DNA from: an uncultured Lachnospiraceae bacterium
GTDB lineage: Bacteria > Bacillota > Clostridia > Lachnospirales > Lachnospiraceae
NCBI GenBank assembly: GCA_937877165.1
Contig: CALEFO010000017.1
Span: 1 to 7,846, forward strand
Reading direction: 5' to 3'
DNA: 7,846 nt
Shown here: piece after piece, positions 1 through 6,744 of the stretch
Position numbering within the stretch: the stretch's first letter is position 1
Layout: each line of letters starts with the position of its first letter
Notes under the pieces: model-generated
The model's database searches: none
What the model saw: only the letters and a program-made list of their open reading frames with translations
Told to the model about the DNA's origin: nothing
Position numbers and translations under genes: made by a program

Positions 1-289
1 CGCGCTATACGCCCTCCCATGAAAGCACCCGCCCGGGAGCAAGCTCCCGCCGGGTATACGCTAAGCTAAAGCGGTGCTCATTCGCATTTCGCTTCGCTCA
101 TGCTCATGTCGCGCTTGCGCGCTATACGCCCTCCCATGAAAGCACCCGCCCGGGAGCAAGCTCCCGCCGGGTATACGCTAAGCTAAAGCGGTGCTCATTC
201 GCATTTCGCTTCGCTCATGCTCATGTCGCGCTTGCGCGCTATACGCCCTCCCATGAAAGCACCCGCCCGGGAGCAAGCTCCCGCCGGGT
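1..289. repeat. 117-bp tandem repeat array, palindrome-rich, 2.5 copies visible
   Basis: Copies begin at 1, 118 and 235, each starting CGCGCTATACGCCCTCCC, with a period of exactly 117 bp. The first two copies look identical. The third matches for 55 bp and then departs after CGGGT at 289, running into the gltD 3' end. Each unit holds a G+C-rich hairpin core (CGGGAGC-AA-GCTCCCG), a small palindrome CGCGCTTGCGCG (110-121 in copy 1), and short reiterated words (GCTCAT, TTCGC, two TATACG-like boxes). No credible protein is encoded: the 72-codon frame at 217-435 is mostly repeat and runs antisense into gltD. The array starts at the window edge, so its true copy number is unknown. It resembles REP/BIME-type intergenic palindromes in style, but I do not recognise a named family. 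Confidence 0.93.
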
Positions 290-316
290 GCTTTCGCTCG
301 GGCGTGCACCGCTTTA
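184..316. repeat. 11-bp inverted repeat ending on the gltD stop codon
   Basis: TAAAGCGGTGC at 184-194 (also at 67-77 in the first copy) is repeated in perfect inverted orientation as GCACCGCTTTA at 306-316. The TTA at 314-316 is the complement of the gltD TAA stop, so the right arm begins precisely with that stop codon. The arms enclose 111 bp that include the 255-295 hairpin. The arrangement looks like the two ends of a palindromic element placed against the end of gltD. That origin is an inference; the matching bases are directly visible. Confidence 0.7.
255..295 (-). terminator. Long G+C-rich hairpin after gltD, probable transcription terminator
   Basis: On the minus strand, 18 bases past the gltD stop, GAAAGCACCCG pairs with CGGGTGCTTTC (11 bp). 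A small asymmetric internal loop follows, and CGGGAGC then faces GCTCCCG around a compact UU or CUUG-type tip. The stem is very strong, but no real U-run follows it: the 3' arm ends CUUUC and continues AUGGGAGG. It is therefore not a textbook intrinsic terminator and may act partly as an mRNA 3'-end stabiliser. In the two upstream repeat copies the outer arm is lost, leaving only the inner stem (about 27-55 and 144-172). Confidence 0.55.
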
Positions 317-1849
317 AGATTCGCGCAGGTTTGAATACCCCATCAGGAACGTGTCCACATCATGTGCGCAGCGGCGTCCTTCGGCGACCGCCCACACGAC
401 CAGCGACTGTCCGCGATGCATGTCACCCGCAGTGAACACCTTCGGCACATTGGTCGCATAGGCATCCTCCGCAGTCTTTACGACGCCGCGCTGCGTCAGC
501 TCCACGCCGAATGCCTCCGGCGTATATTTCTGGGCTCCGACAAAGCCTGCCGCAATCAGAAGAAGGTCACAGGGAATCGTCTTCTCCGATCCCTCCACCA
601 GCTGCATCTGCCGGTTCTCAAAGCGAACCTTCGCCGTCACAATTTCCTTGAGCTCGCCCTTCTTGTTCGTATGGAACTCTTTTACCGTAGTTTCATAGAC
701 GCGCGGGTCATGACCAAACCGGTCAATTGCCTCCTCATGGCCGTAATCCGTTTTCAGAACCTTCGGCCACTCCGGCCACGGATTGCTCTCCGTGCGCTCT
801 GCCGGCGGCTTCGGCATCATCTCCAGAGCCGTCACCGACTTGCACCCGTGACGGATCACCGTTCCGATGCAGTCATTGCCGGTATCGCCGCCGCCGACCA
901 CGACCACATTTTTGCCCTTTGCGCTGATGAAATCCTTTCCCTTCAGGAAGGTCTCCACATCGCGCGCATCCGAGCTCTTCCAGACACCGGACTCTCCATC
1001 CAGTCCCTGATCAAGAAGGCTCTTTGTCGTGGACTTCAGGAAATCCACCGCATAATAAATTCCCTTGATCTCTTCCGGATTCGCTCCTGCAAGAGCCCGT
1101 GCCTGTTTTGCTCCGCAGGCAAGAACCACTGCGTCATAGGAGTCCAGAAGCTCCTTCGCAGAAATATCCACGCCGACATTCACGCCGGTCTTAAACTCCA
1201 CGCCTTCCGCCTCCATCAGCTTCATGCGGCGGTAGATGACGCTCTTGTCCAGCTTCATATTCGGTATCCCATACATCAGAAGGCCACCGATCCGGTCCTC
1301 CCGCTCGAACACCGTCACCTGATGCCCACGGTGATTCAGCTCATCCGCGGCCGCAAGACCGGAAGGGCCGCTTCCGATGACGGCAACCTTTTTGCCGCTT
1401 CGGACCGCAGGAACACGCGGCTTCATATATCCGTTCGCATAGGCTGTCTCAATGACAAACAGCTCATTGTCATGAACGGTCACCGGCTCACCGTACTCAC
1501 CGTTGATGCAGGCCTTCTCACACAGAGCCGGACACACTCTTCCCGTAAACTCCGGAAAATTGCTCGTCTTGATCAGACGGGAAAAGGCATGCTCATCATG
1601 TCCGTGATAAATCTGATCATTCCACTCCGGAATCAGGTTGTGAAGAGGACACCCGGTCACCATGCCGGAAAGCTTCATCGCAGACTGGCACAGCGGAACT
1701 CCGCAGTTCATACAGCGTGCTCCCTGCTTCCTTCTCTCCTCTTCCGAGAGAGGGCGGTGAAACTCCTTGAAGTTCAAAAGCCGTTCCTCTACCGGAACAT
1801 CCGGATTGTTTTTACGGCTATATTCCAGAAATCCAGTCGGCTTACCCAT
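314..1849 (-). CDS. gltD: Glutamate synthase (NADPH) small subunit, GltD
   Basis: This is the electron-input subunit of glutamate synthase. It oxidises NAD(P)H on FAD and passes electrons through [4Fe-4S] clusters to the large subunit in the cytoplasm. The 511-residue product has an N-terminal cysteine domain (C46, C49, C54, C67, then C106, C110, C114) for the clusters. An FAD-binding GSGPSG motif follows at about 159-164, with ERxDRIGGLLMYGIP at about 182-196. The NADPH-binding GGGDTG is at about 319-324, and the C-terminal flavin signature AGDMHRGQSLVVWAVAEGR at about 474-492. The start is the ATG at 1849, which shares its A with the TAA stop of gltB and is preceded by a near-consensus ribosome binding site. 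The protein is slightly longer than the usual 470-495 residues. Part of this seems to be extra sequence at about 283-303, between the two nucleotide-binding folds. The C-terminus (SNLRES) ends at the edge of a palindromic repeat. Confidence 0.97.
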   Translation of the reverse strand: MGKPTGFLEYSRKNNPDVPVEERLLNFKEFHRPLSEEERRKQGARCMNCGVPLCQSAMKLSGMVTGCPLHNLIPEWNDQIYHGHDEHAFSRLIKTSNFPEFTGRVCPALCEKACINGEYGEPVTVHDNELFVIETAYANGYMKPRVPAVRSGKKVAVIGSGPSGLAAADELNHRGHQVTVFEREDRIGGLLMYGIPNMKLDKSVIYRRMKLMEAEGVEFKTGVNVGVDISAKELLDSYDAVVLACGAKQARALAGANPEEIKGIYYAVDFLKSTTKSLLDQGLDGESGVWKSSDARDVETFLKGKDFISAKGKNVVVVGGGDTGNDCIGTVIRHGCKSVTALEMMPKPPAERTESNPWPEWPKVLKTDYGHEEAIDRFGHDPRVYETTVKEFHTNKKGELKEIVTAKVRFENRQMQLVEGSEKTIPCDLLLIAAGFVGAQKYTPEAFGVELTQRGVVKTAEDAYATNVPKVFTAGDMHRGQSLVVWAVAEGRRCAHDVDTFLMGYSNLRES

Positions 1850-4800
1850 TACGCGGTCACCTCCTCAAATGCTTCCAGGACCGCATTGTCATGCGAAATG
1901 CCCTGCTCCTCGTACTTGCTGATCGCAACCAGCATCTTCTGATAATCATTCGGAACAATCTTCTTGAAGTCGGATATCGTGTTGGCAAAATCCGCCAAGA
2001 TCTGTGCGGCCAGCTTCGATCCGGTCTCCTTCTCATAATCCAGAAGGATCTCCTTGAGCTCCGCAATATCATACTTGTCTGTTACTTCCTGGAGCGAATC
2101 CATGTCCTTATTCATTCTGCGGTAAAGCGTGTGATCCCGGTCGAGAACATACGCGATTCCGCCCGACATGCCGGCAGCAAAGTTCTTGCCGGTCGGCCCC
2201 AGAATCACTGCTCTGCCTCCTGTCATATACTCCAGTCCGTGATCACCGCAGCCCTCCGCCACAGCAACCGCTCCGGAATTTCTGACACAGAAGCGCTCCC
2301 CTGCCATACCGCAGATATATGCCTTTCCTGCCGTAGCGCCGTACAGGGCAACGTTGCCGACAATGATATTCTCTGATGCCTTGAACGGAGATTTGGCGGA
2401 AGGAACCACGACAAGCTTTCCTCCGGAAAGTCCCTTGCCAAAGCCGTCATTTGCATCACCGGTCAAACGAATGGTCAACCCCTTCGGAATGAATGCGCCG
2501 AACGACTGTCCGCCGCCGCCCTCTGCATGAACCACAAAGGTATCCTCCGGAAGATTTCCGCCGAAGACCCTCGTAATGTCCGAGCCAAGAATCGTTCCGA
2601 ACGAACGGTCCGTACTCGAAACCTTCAGAGAAACGTCCATCGGCTCTGCTTTGGCCGCAGCGCTCTTTTTCTCGACAGCCGTACGAAGTGCAGGACCTTT
2701 CCCGGTTCCTGCAAAGGTTGTTGCTGCCAGCGGATCTGCCTTGGGAACTTCAATATGTGCTTTCTTCAGTGCCTCATCAAAAGCAGGAAGAAGCACCGCC
2801 TCATCCTTGGTCTTCTCCAGATGGAAATTGTAAATATGATCCTGATCAAAATGCGAACTCTCCGCGTGTGCATAGGCAGGATCCAGGATTCTTGACAGAT
2901 CCACCTCCTCCGCACGGGCAGTGATCAGAACATCCTTTTTCTTCAGGCAATCGGTTCTTCCGATCATTTCGGCAACACTCCGGAAGCCGAGAGAAGCCAT
3001 GATCTCACGAAGCTCTTCTGCGATGAAACGCATGAAGTTCATGACATATTCCGGCTTTCCGGCAAAGCGCTTGCGAAGTGCCTCGTTCTGCGTTGCAATT
3101 CCGACAGGACAGGTATCCTTGCTGCAGACGCGCATCATCATGCAGCCCATGCAGACAAGGGGAGCCGTCGCAAAGCCGAACTCCTCCGCTCCAAGAAGTG
3201 CTGCAATGGCAACATCACGTCCGCTCATCAGCTTTCCGTCCGTCTCAATGCACACGCGGTCGCGGAGCCCGTTCTGAATCAGAGACTGGTGTGCCTCCGC
3301 AACGCCAAGCTCCCACGGAAGCCCCGCATTGTGAATGGAAGAAATCGGAGCAGCCCCGGTTCCTCCATCATAGCCGGAGATCAGAATGACCTGTGCTCCC
3401 GCCTTGGCAACGCCACTTGCAATGGTGCCGACACCCGCCTCGGATACCAGCTTGACTGCAATTCTCGCATAGCGGTTGGCGTTCTTCAGATCATAAATCA
3501 GCTGCGCCAGATCCTCGATGGAATAGATATCGTGGTGCGGCGGCGGCGAAATCAGAGAAACACCGGGGGTAGAATATCTTGTTCTTGCAACCCACGGATA
3601 GACCTTCTTGCCGGGAAGATGCCCACCCTCGCCGGGCTTTGCTCCCTGGGCCATCTTGATCTGAATCTCCACGGCACTGTTCAGGTACTCCGAGGTGACG
3701 CCAAAGCGACCCGAAGCCACCTGCTTGATCGCAGAATTCCGCTCCGTTCCGAATCTCGACGGATCCTCGCCGCCCTCACCGGTATTAGATTTTCCTCCGA
3801 GGCGATTCATGGCAATCGCCATCGTCTCATGTGCCTCCTGCGAAATGGAGCCATAGGACATGGCACCTGTCTTGAAGCGTTTGACAATCTCCTCCACAGG
3901 CTCCACCTCTTCAATCGGAACCGGTTCCTTCTGCGGGACAAAATCCATCAGTCCTCGCAGCGTGTGAGGGCGTCTCGTGTCATCCACCATTGCCGTATAC
4001 GTCTTGAACTGGGCATAGTCTCCCTTCCGGACGGCCTGCTGCAGATTGATGATGGTCTCCGGATTATAGAGATGATCCTCCTTGTCCCTGCCGCTTCTCA
4101 GATAATGGAAGCCGACGCTGTCCAAAGATGTATCGGTTCCGAGCCCCAGCGGATCAAACGCGTGGTCGTGGCGGAATGCAACACCCTCCTCAATCTCCTT
4201 GATGCCGATTCCGCCGACGCGGGAAACCGTTCCGGTAAAGTAGCGGTCAATGACCTCCCTGGAGAGTCCGACTGCCTCGAAAATGCGGGCGGACTGATAG
4301 GACTGGATGGTCGAAATTCCCATTTTCGCGGCAATCTTGACAACGCCCGAAAGAAGGGCCTTGTTGTAATCCGAGATAGCCGTGTGATAATCCTTGTCCA
4401 GGATCCCCTTGTCAATCAGCTCCGCGATACACTCGTGCGCCAGATACGGATTGATCGCACGGGCGCCGAAGCCAAGGAGCGTTGCCATCTGATGCACATC
4501 TCTGGGCTCACCGGATTCCAGAACAATGGAAACCTTGGTTCTCTTCTTCGTCCGTACGAGATGCTGCTCCACAGAGGACACCGCAAGAAGAGACGGCATC
4601 GGCACATGGTTCTCATCCACACCGCGGTCCGAGAGGATGATGATATTCTTTCCCTCTGCTGCCGCACGGTCCACCGCGATGTTCAGCTGCTCCAGTGCGC
4701 GCTCCAAGGAGGTGTTCTTGTAATACAGAAGCGAAATCGTCTCCGTGTGGAAGCCCGGCTTATCCAATGAGCGGATCTTCATAAGGTCCACTCCGGTCAG

Positions 4801-6495
4801 AATCGGATGATTGACCTCCAGCACGCGACAGTTCTGTGCCTTCTCATTCAGAAGATCGCCATCGGATCCGATGTATACCGTCGTATCCGTAACCACCTTC
4901 TCGCGAAGGGAGTCGATCGGCGGATTCGTAACCTGTGCAAACAGCTGCTTGAAATAATTGAACAGGAGCTGATGCTGACGGGAGAGAACTGCAAGCGGAA
5001 CATCATGTCCCATGGACGCCGTGGGCTCCACGCCGTTCTCCGCCATCGGAAGAATGTCATCACGGACATCCTCATAGGTATAGCCAAAGACCTTGTACAG
5101 CTTGTCACGCAGCTCCTGATCGTGGGTTGGAATCTTCTTGTTCGGAATCGGGAGTTCGGACAGATGCAGAAGATTCCCATCCAGCCATTCACCGTACGGC
5201 TCGCGGCCCGCATAGAGGCTCTTGCACTCCTCATCCGAAATGATCTTTTTCTGCTTCGTATCGACCAGAAGGATGCGGCCCGGCTCCAGGCGCGACTTCT
5301 TCACAATGTGTTCCGGTGCAATGTCCAGAACGCCGACCTCCGAAGCCAGAATCAGGCGGTTGTCATCGGTAATGTAGTAACGGGAAGGACGAAGGCCGTT
5401 CCGGTCCAGCGTTGCCCCCACCACGTCTCCGTCCGAGAACAGGATGGCCGCCGGGCCGTCCCATGGCTCCATCATGGTCGCATAATAATGGTAGAAATCC
5501 TTTTTATCCTGCTCCATGAAGCGGTTGTTCTTCCACGGCTCCGGCACGATGACCATCATCGCAAGCGGAAGAGGCATACCATTCATGTAGAGAAACTCCA
5601 GCGTGTTGTCCAGCATGGCGGAGTCGGATCCTTTTTCCGCGATCACCGGGAAAATTTTGTCGATATCCTTCTCCATGATCGGCGAGGACATCGTTTCCTC
5701 GCGGGCCAGCATACGGTCGATATTGCCGCGGATGGTATTGATCTCGCCGTTGTGCGCAATCATGCGGTACGGATGTGCACGGTTCCAGGACGGCGTCGTA
5801 TTCGTAGAAAAGCGTGAATGCACGATAGCAATGGCCGTCTCAAAATCATGATCCTGCAGATCATCGTAGAATTTGCGAAGCTGCATGACCAGAAACATCC
5901 CCTTATAAACGATGGTTCTCGAGGACAGCGAACAGATATAGGTATCCTCGCTGCTCTGCTCGAATTCGCGGCGGACGACGTAAAGCCTGCGGTCGAAATC
6001 AATGCCCTTTTCCACATCCTCCGGCTTCTCGATGAAGCACTGCATGATGCAAGGCATCGAATTCTTCGCAAGATCTCCCAAAATCTCCGGATGGACCGGC
6101 ACCTTTCTCCAGCCGAGGAACCCAAGTCCCTCCTTCTTCGTGATTACCTCCAGCATCCGCATTGCGAAGGTGCGCTTTAAGCTGTCATTCGGGAAAAAGA
6201 ACATTCCGACGCCGTATTCGCGCTCTCCGCCCAGCGTGATTCCTGCCACCGCAGCCGCTTTTTTGAAAAATTTATGACTGATCTGCGTCAGGATGCCGAC
6301 GCCGTCGCCGACCTTTCCGGTCGCATCCTTTCCGGCACGGTGCTCCAGCTTCTCTACGATATGAAGTGCATCGTCCAGAACCTGATAGTCCTTGTGCCCG
6401 TCGATGTTGACGATGGTTCCGATTCCGCAGGCATCATGCTCTTCCTGCAGACCCTCGTACATCCGGCTTAACTGTGATTCCTGTAATGTTTTCAT
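1849..6495 (-). CDS. gltB: Glutamate synthase (NADPH) large subunit, GltB
   Basis: This catalytic subunit hydrolyses glutamine and channels the ammonia to 2-oxoglutarate, which is reduced to glutamate on FMN. Read from the ATG at 6495 it has 1548 residues, normal for the family. A 22-residue propeptide precedes the Ntn-type catalytic cysteine C23 (EEHDACGIG). The glutaminase domain follows with HSRFSTNT (R228) and HNGEINT (N249, G250), to about 420. A central domain spans about 470-770. The FMN/2-oxoglutarate domain (about 820-1190) contains GEGGED, GGTGAAP and the [3Fe-4S] motif CX5CX4C (C1118, C1124, C1129). The C-terminal glycine-rich beta-helix domain is at about 1296-1470. An in-frame ATG at 6522 would add nine residues but has no ribosome binding site, whereas GGAG lies 10 bases before 6495. 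An ATG at 6462 is also poorly supported. The gene is transcribed with gltD, overlapping it by one base. No frameshift or missing catalytic residue is seen. Confidence 0.97.
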   Translation of the reverse strand: MKTLQESQLSRMYEGLQEEHDACGIGTIVNIDGHKDYQVLDDALHIVEKLEHRAGKDATGKVGDGVGILTQISHKFFKKAAAVAGITLGGEREYGVGMFFFPNDSLKRTFAMRMLEVITKKEGLGFLGWRKVPVHPEILGDLAKNSMPCIMQCFIEKPEDVEKGIDFDRRLYVVRREFEQSSEDTYICSLSSRTIVYKGMFLVMQLRKFYDDLQDHDFETAIAIVHSRFSTNTTPSWNRAHPYRMIAHNGEINTIRGNIDRMLAREETMSSPIMEKDIDKIFPVIAEKGSDSAMLDNTLEFLYMNGMPLPLAMMVIVPEPWKNNRFMEQDKKDFYHYYATMMEPWDGPAAILFSDGDVVGATLDRNGLRPSRYYITDDNRLILASEVGVLDIAPEHIVKKSRLEPGRILLVDTKQKKIISDEECKSLYAGREPYGEWLDGNLLHLSELPIPNKKIPTHDQELRDKLYKVFGYTYEDVRDDILPMAENGVEPTASMGHDVPLAVLSRQHQLLFNYFKQLFAQVTNPPIDSLREKVVTDTTVYIGSDGDLLNEKAQNCRVLEVNHPILTGVDLMKIRSLDKPGFHTETISLLYYKNTSLERALEQLNIAVDRAAAEGKNIIILSDRGVDENHVPMPSLLAVSSVEQHLVRTKKRTKVSIVLESGEPRDVHQMATLLGFGARAINPYLAHECIAELIDKGILDKDYHTAISDYNKALLSGVVKIAAKMGISTIQSYQSARIFEAVGLSREVIDRYFTGTVSRVGGIGIKEIEEGVAFRHDHAFDPLGLGTDTSLDSVGFHYLRSGRDKEDHLYNPETIINLQQAVRKGDYAQFKTYTAMVDDTRRPHTLRGLMDFVPQKEPVPIEEVEPVEEIVKRFKTGAMSYGSISQEAHETMAIAMNRLGGKSNTGEGGEDPSRFGTERNSAIKQVASGRFGVTSEYLNSAVEIQIKMAQGAKPGEGGHLPGKKVYPWVARTRYSTPGVSLISPPPHHDIYSIEDLAQLIYDLKNANRYARIAVKLVSEAGVGTIASGVAKAGAQVILISGYDGGTGAAPISSIHNAGLPWELGVAEAHQSLIQNGLRDRVCIETDGKLMSGRDVAIAALLGAEEFGFATAPLVCMGCMMMRVCSKDTCPVGIATQNEALRKRFAGKPEYVMNFMRFIAEELREIMASLGFRSVAEMIGRTDCLKKKDVLITARAEEVDLSRILDPAYAHAESSHFDQDHIYNFHLEKTKDEAVLLPAFDEALKKAHIEVPKADPLAATTFAGTGKGPALRTAVEKKSAAAKAEPMDVSLKVSSTDRSFGTILGSDITRVFGGNLPEDTFVVHAEGGGGQSFGAFIPKGLTIRLTGDANDGFGKGLSGGKLVVVPSAKSPFKASENIIVGNVALYGATAGKAYICGMAGERFCVRNSGAVAVAEGCGDHGLEYMTGGRAVILGPTGKNFAAGMSGGIAYVLDRDHTLYRRMNKDMDSLQEVTDKYDIAELKEILLDYEKETGSKLAAQILADFANTISDFKKIVPNDYQKMLVAISKYEEQGISHDNAVLEAFEEVTA
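1858..1865 (-). promoter_or_regulatory. Ribosome binding site of gltD inside the gltB 3' end
   Basis: The minus strand reads AGGAGGTG, then eight bases, then the gltD ATG. This is close to perfect complementarity with the 16S rRNA 3' end. It lies within the last codons of gltB (Glu-Glu-Val), so the stop-start overlap TAATG sits directly downstream. This supports the gltD start and suggests translational coupling that keeps the two subunits balanced. Confidence 0.85.
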
Positions 6496-6505
6496 ACTCT
6501 CTAAT

Positions 6506-6509
6506 CTCC
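6506..6509 (-). promoter_or_regulatory. Ribosome binding site deciding the gltB start
   Basis: GGAG on the minus strand stands 10 bases before the ATG at 6495, and a weaker AGAGAG lies just before that ATG. No purine-rich site of this kind precedes the in-frame ATG at 6522, so the shorter reading (MKTLQESQLS...) is preferred. The spacing is slightly long and the match short, so initiation may be moderate. Confidence 0.6.
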
Positions 6510-6530
6510 GATTTTGGTACATGCAGTTTT

Positions 6531-6605
6531 CAGTACGGCAACAATTCCTGGTCCGTATAATCCTGGATCAGGAATTGAATTGCCCTTCCTTGGCTTTCTG
6601 TACTG
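6531..6605 (-). promoter_or_regulatory. Long stem-loop in the gltB 5' leader, function unknown
   Basis: Nested complementary segments stack on one axis. CAGTAC (6531-6536) pairs with GTACTG (6600-6605). GGCAA (6537-6541) pairs with TTGCC (6580-6584). CAATTCCTG (6542-6550) pairs perfectly with CAGGAATTG (6569-6577). TCC (6552-6554) pairs with GGA (6565-6567). The tip is a 10-base loop, and there is one mismatch (6551/6568), a 2-base bulge and a 15-base one-sided bulge. The helix ends 35 bases before the gltB ATG. No U-run follows it in the gltB direction, so it is not a simple terminator. It could be an RNA control element, an mRNA stabiliser or, as the 13-bp imperfect dyad alone, a protein operator. 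I do not recognise a known riboswitch family. Confidence 0.5.
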
Positions 6606-6623
6606 CAGTCCGCTTCTTTCCCT

Positions 6624-6702
6624 CTGACCGGATCGCTTGGAGGCTTCGCGCCCGCTCCCCTGCATAAGAAAGCGGGTCAGATTGTTTTTCCCGTCATCCG
6701 GT
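6624..6702 (-). promoter_or_regulatory. Upstream leader block with alternative pairings
   Basis: Three complementary pairs occupy this stretch. ACCGGAT (6627-6633) pairs with ATCCGGT (6696-6702). CCCGCT (6651-6656) pairs with AGCGGG (6671-6676). CTGACC (6624-6629) pairs with GGTCAG (6675-6680). The third pair competes with both others for bases, so two folds are possible in a transcript heading to gltB. In a G+C-rich region some of this pairing may be chance. I found no convincing sigma-70 promoter in 6496-6744, so where the gltB transcript begins is not settled. Confidence 0.3.
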
Positions 6703-6708
6703 TTTCAG

Positions 6709-6739
6709 AAAAAGAAGCCGCGGCTGTATTGACTTCTTT
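6709..6739 (-). terminator. Probable intrinsic terminator after glutamine synthetase
   Basis: Six bases past the glutamine synthetase stop, the minus strand reads AAAGAAGTC, an 11-base loop, then GGCTTCTTT, continuing the T-run to TTTTT (6709-6713). The 9-bp stem has one G-U pair. It is A+U-rich at its base and G+C-rich nearer the loop, as expected for a bidirectional-looking intrinsic terminator. It separates the glutamine synthetase message from gltBD, at least partly, and implies a promoter or read-through for gltB. Confidence 0.55.
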
Positions 6740-6744
6740 GCTTC

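Noticed and set aside
1..289. CRISPR array
   Set aside because: The repeats are contiguous 117-bp units with no unique spacers, so this is a plain tandem repeat.
217..435. 72-codon frame beginning in the repeat
   Set aside because: Half of it is tandem repeat and half antisense to gltD; there is no domain, so it is not a credible small protein.
362..1942. 526-codon open frame on the plus strand
   Set aside because: It lies wholly antisense to gltD and the gltB end. Its translation is rich in Arg/His/Leu without any recognisable domain, as expected for a shadow of a G+C-biased gene.
3289..4770. 493-codon open frame on the plus strand
   Set aside because: It is antisense to the FMN and central domains of gltB, has no family resemblance, and is not accompanied by a convincing ribosome binding site.
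4807..5817. 336-codon open frame on the plus strand
   Set aside because: It is antisense to the glutaminase domain of gltB, and the opposite strand encodes a fully conserved protein.
6556..6561. Perfect TATAAT on the plus strand
   Set aside because: It falls in the loop of the gltB leader hairpin, has no -35 box at the right distance, and no plus-strand gene follows.
6575..6610. ANTAR (NitR-type) dual-hexaloop antiterminator in the gltB leader
   Set aside because: One AAGGAA loop with A1/G4 can be drawn, but its stem has only two good pairs and no partner hexaloop hairpin or overlapping terminator is visible.
6729..6734. TTGACT on the plus strand as a -35 box
   Set aside because: No -10 box occurs 16-18 bases downstream, and it is part of the glutamine synthetase terminator arm.
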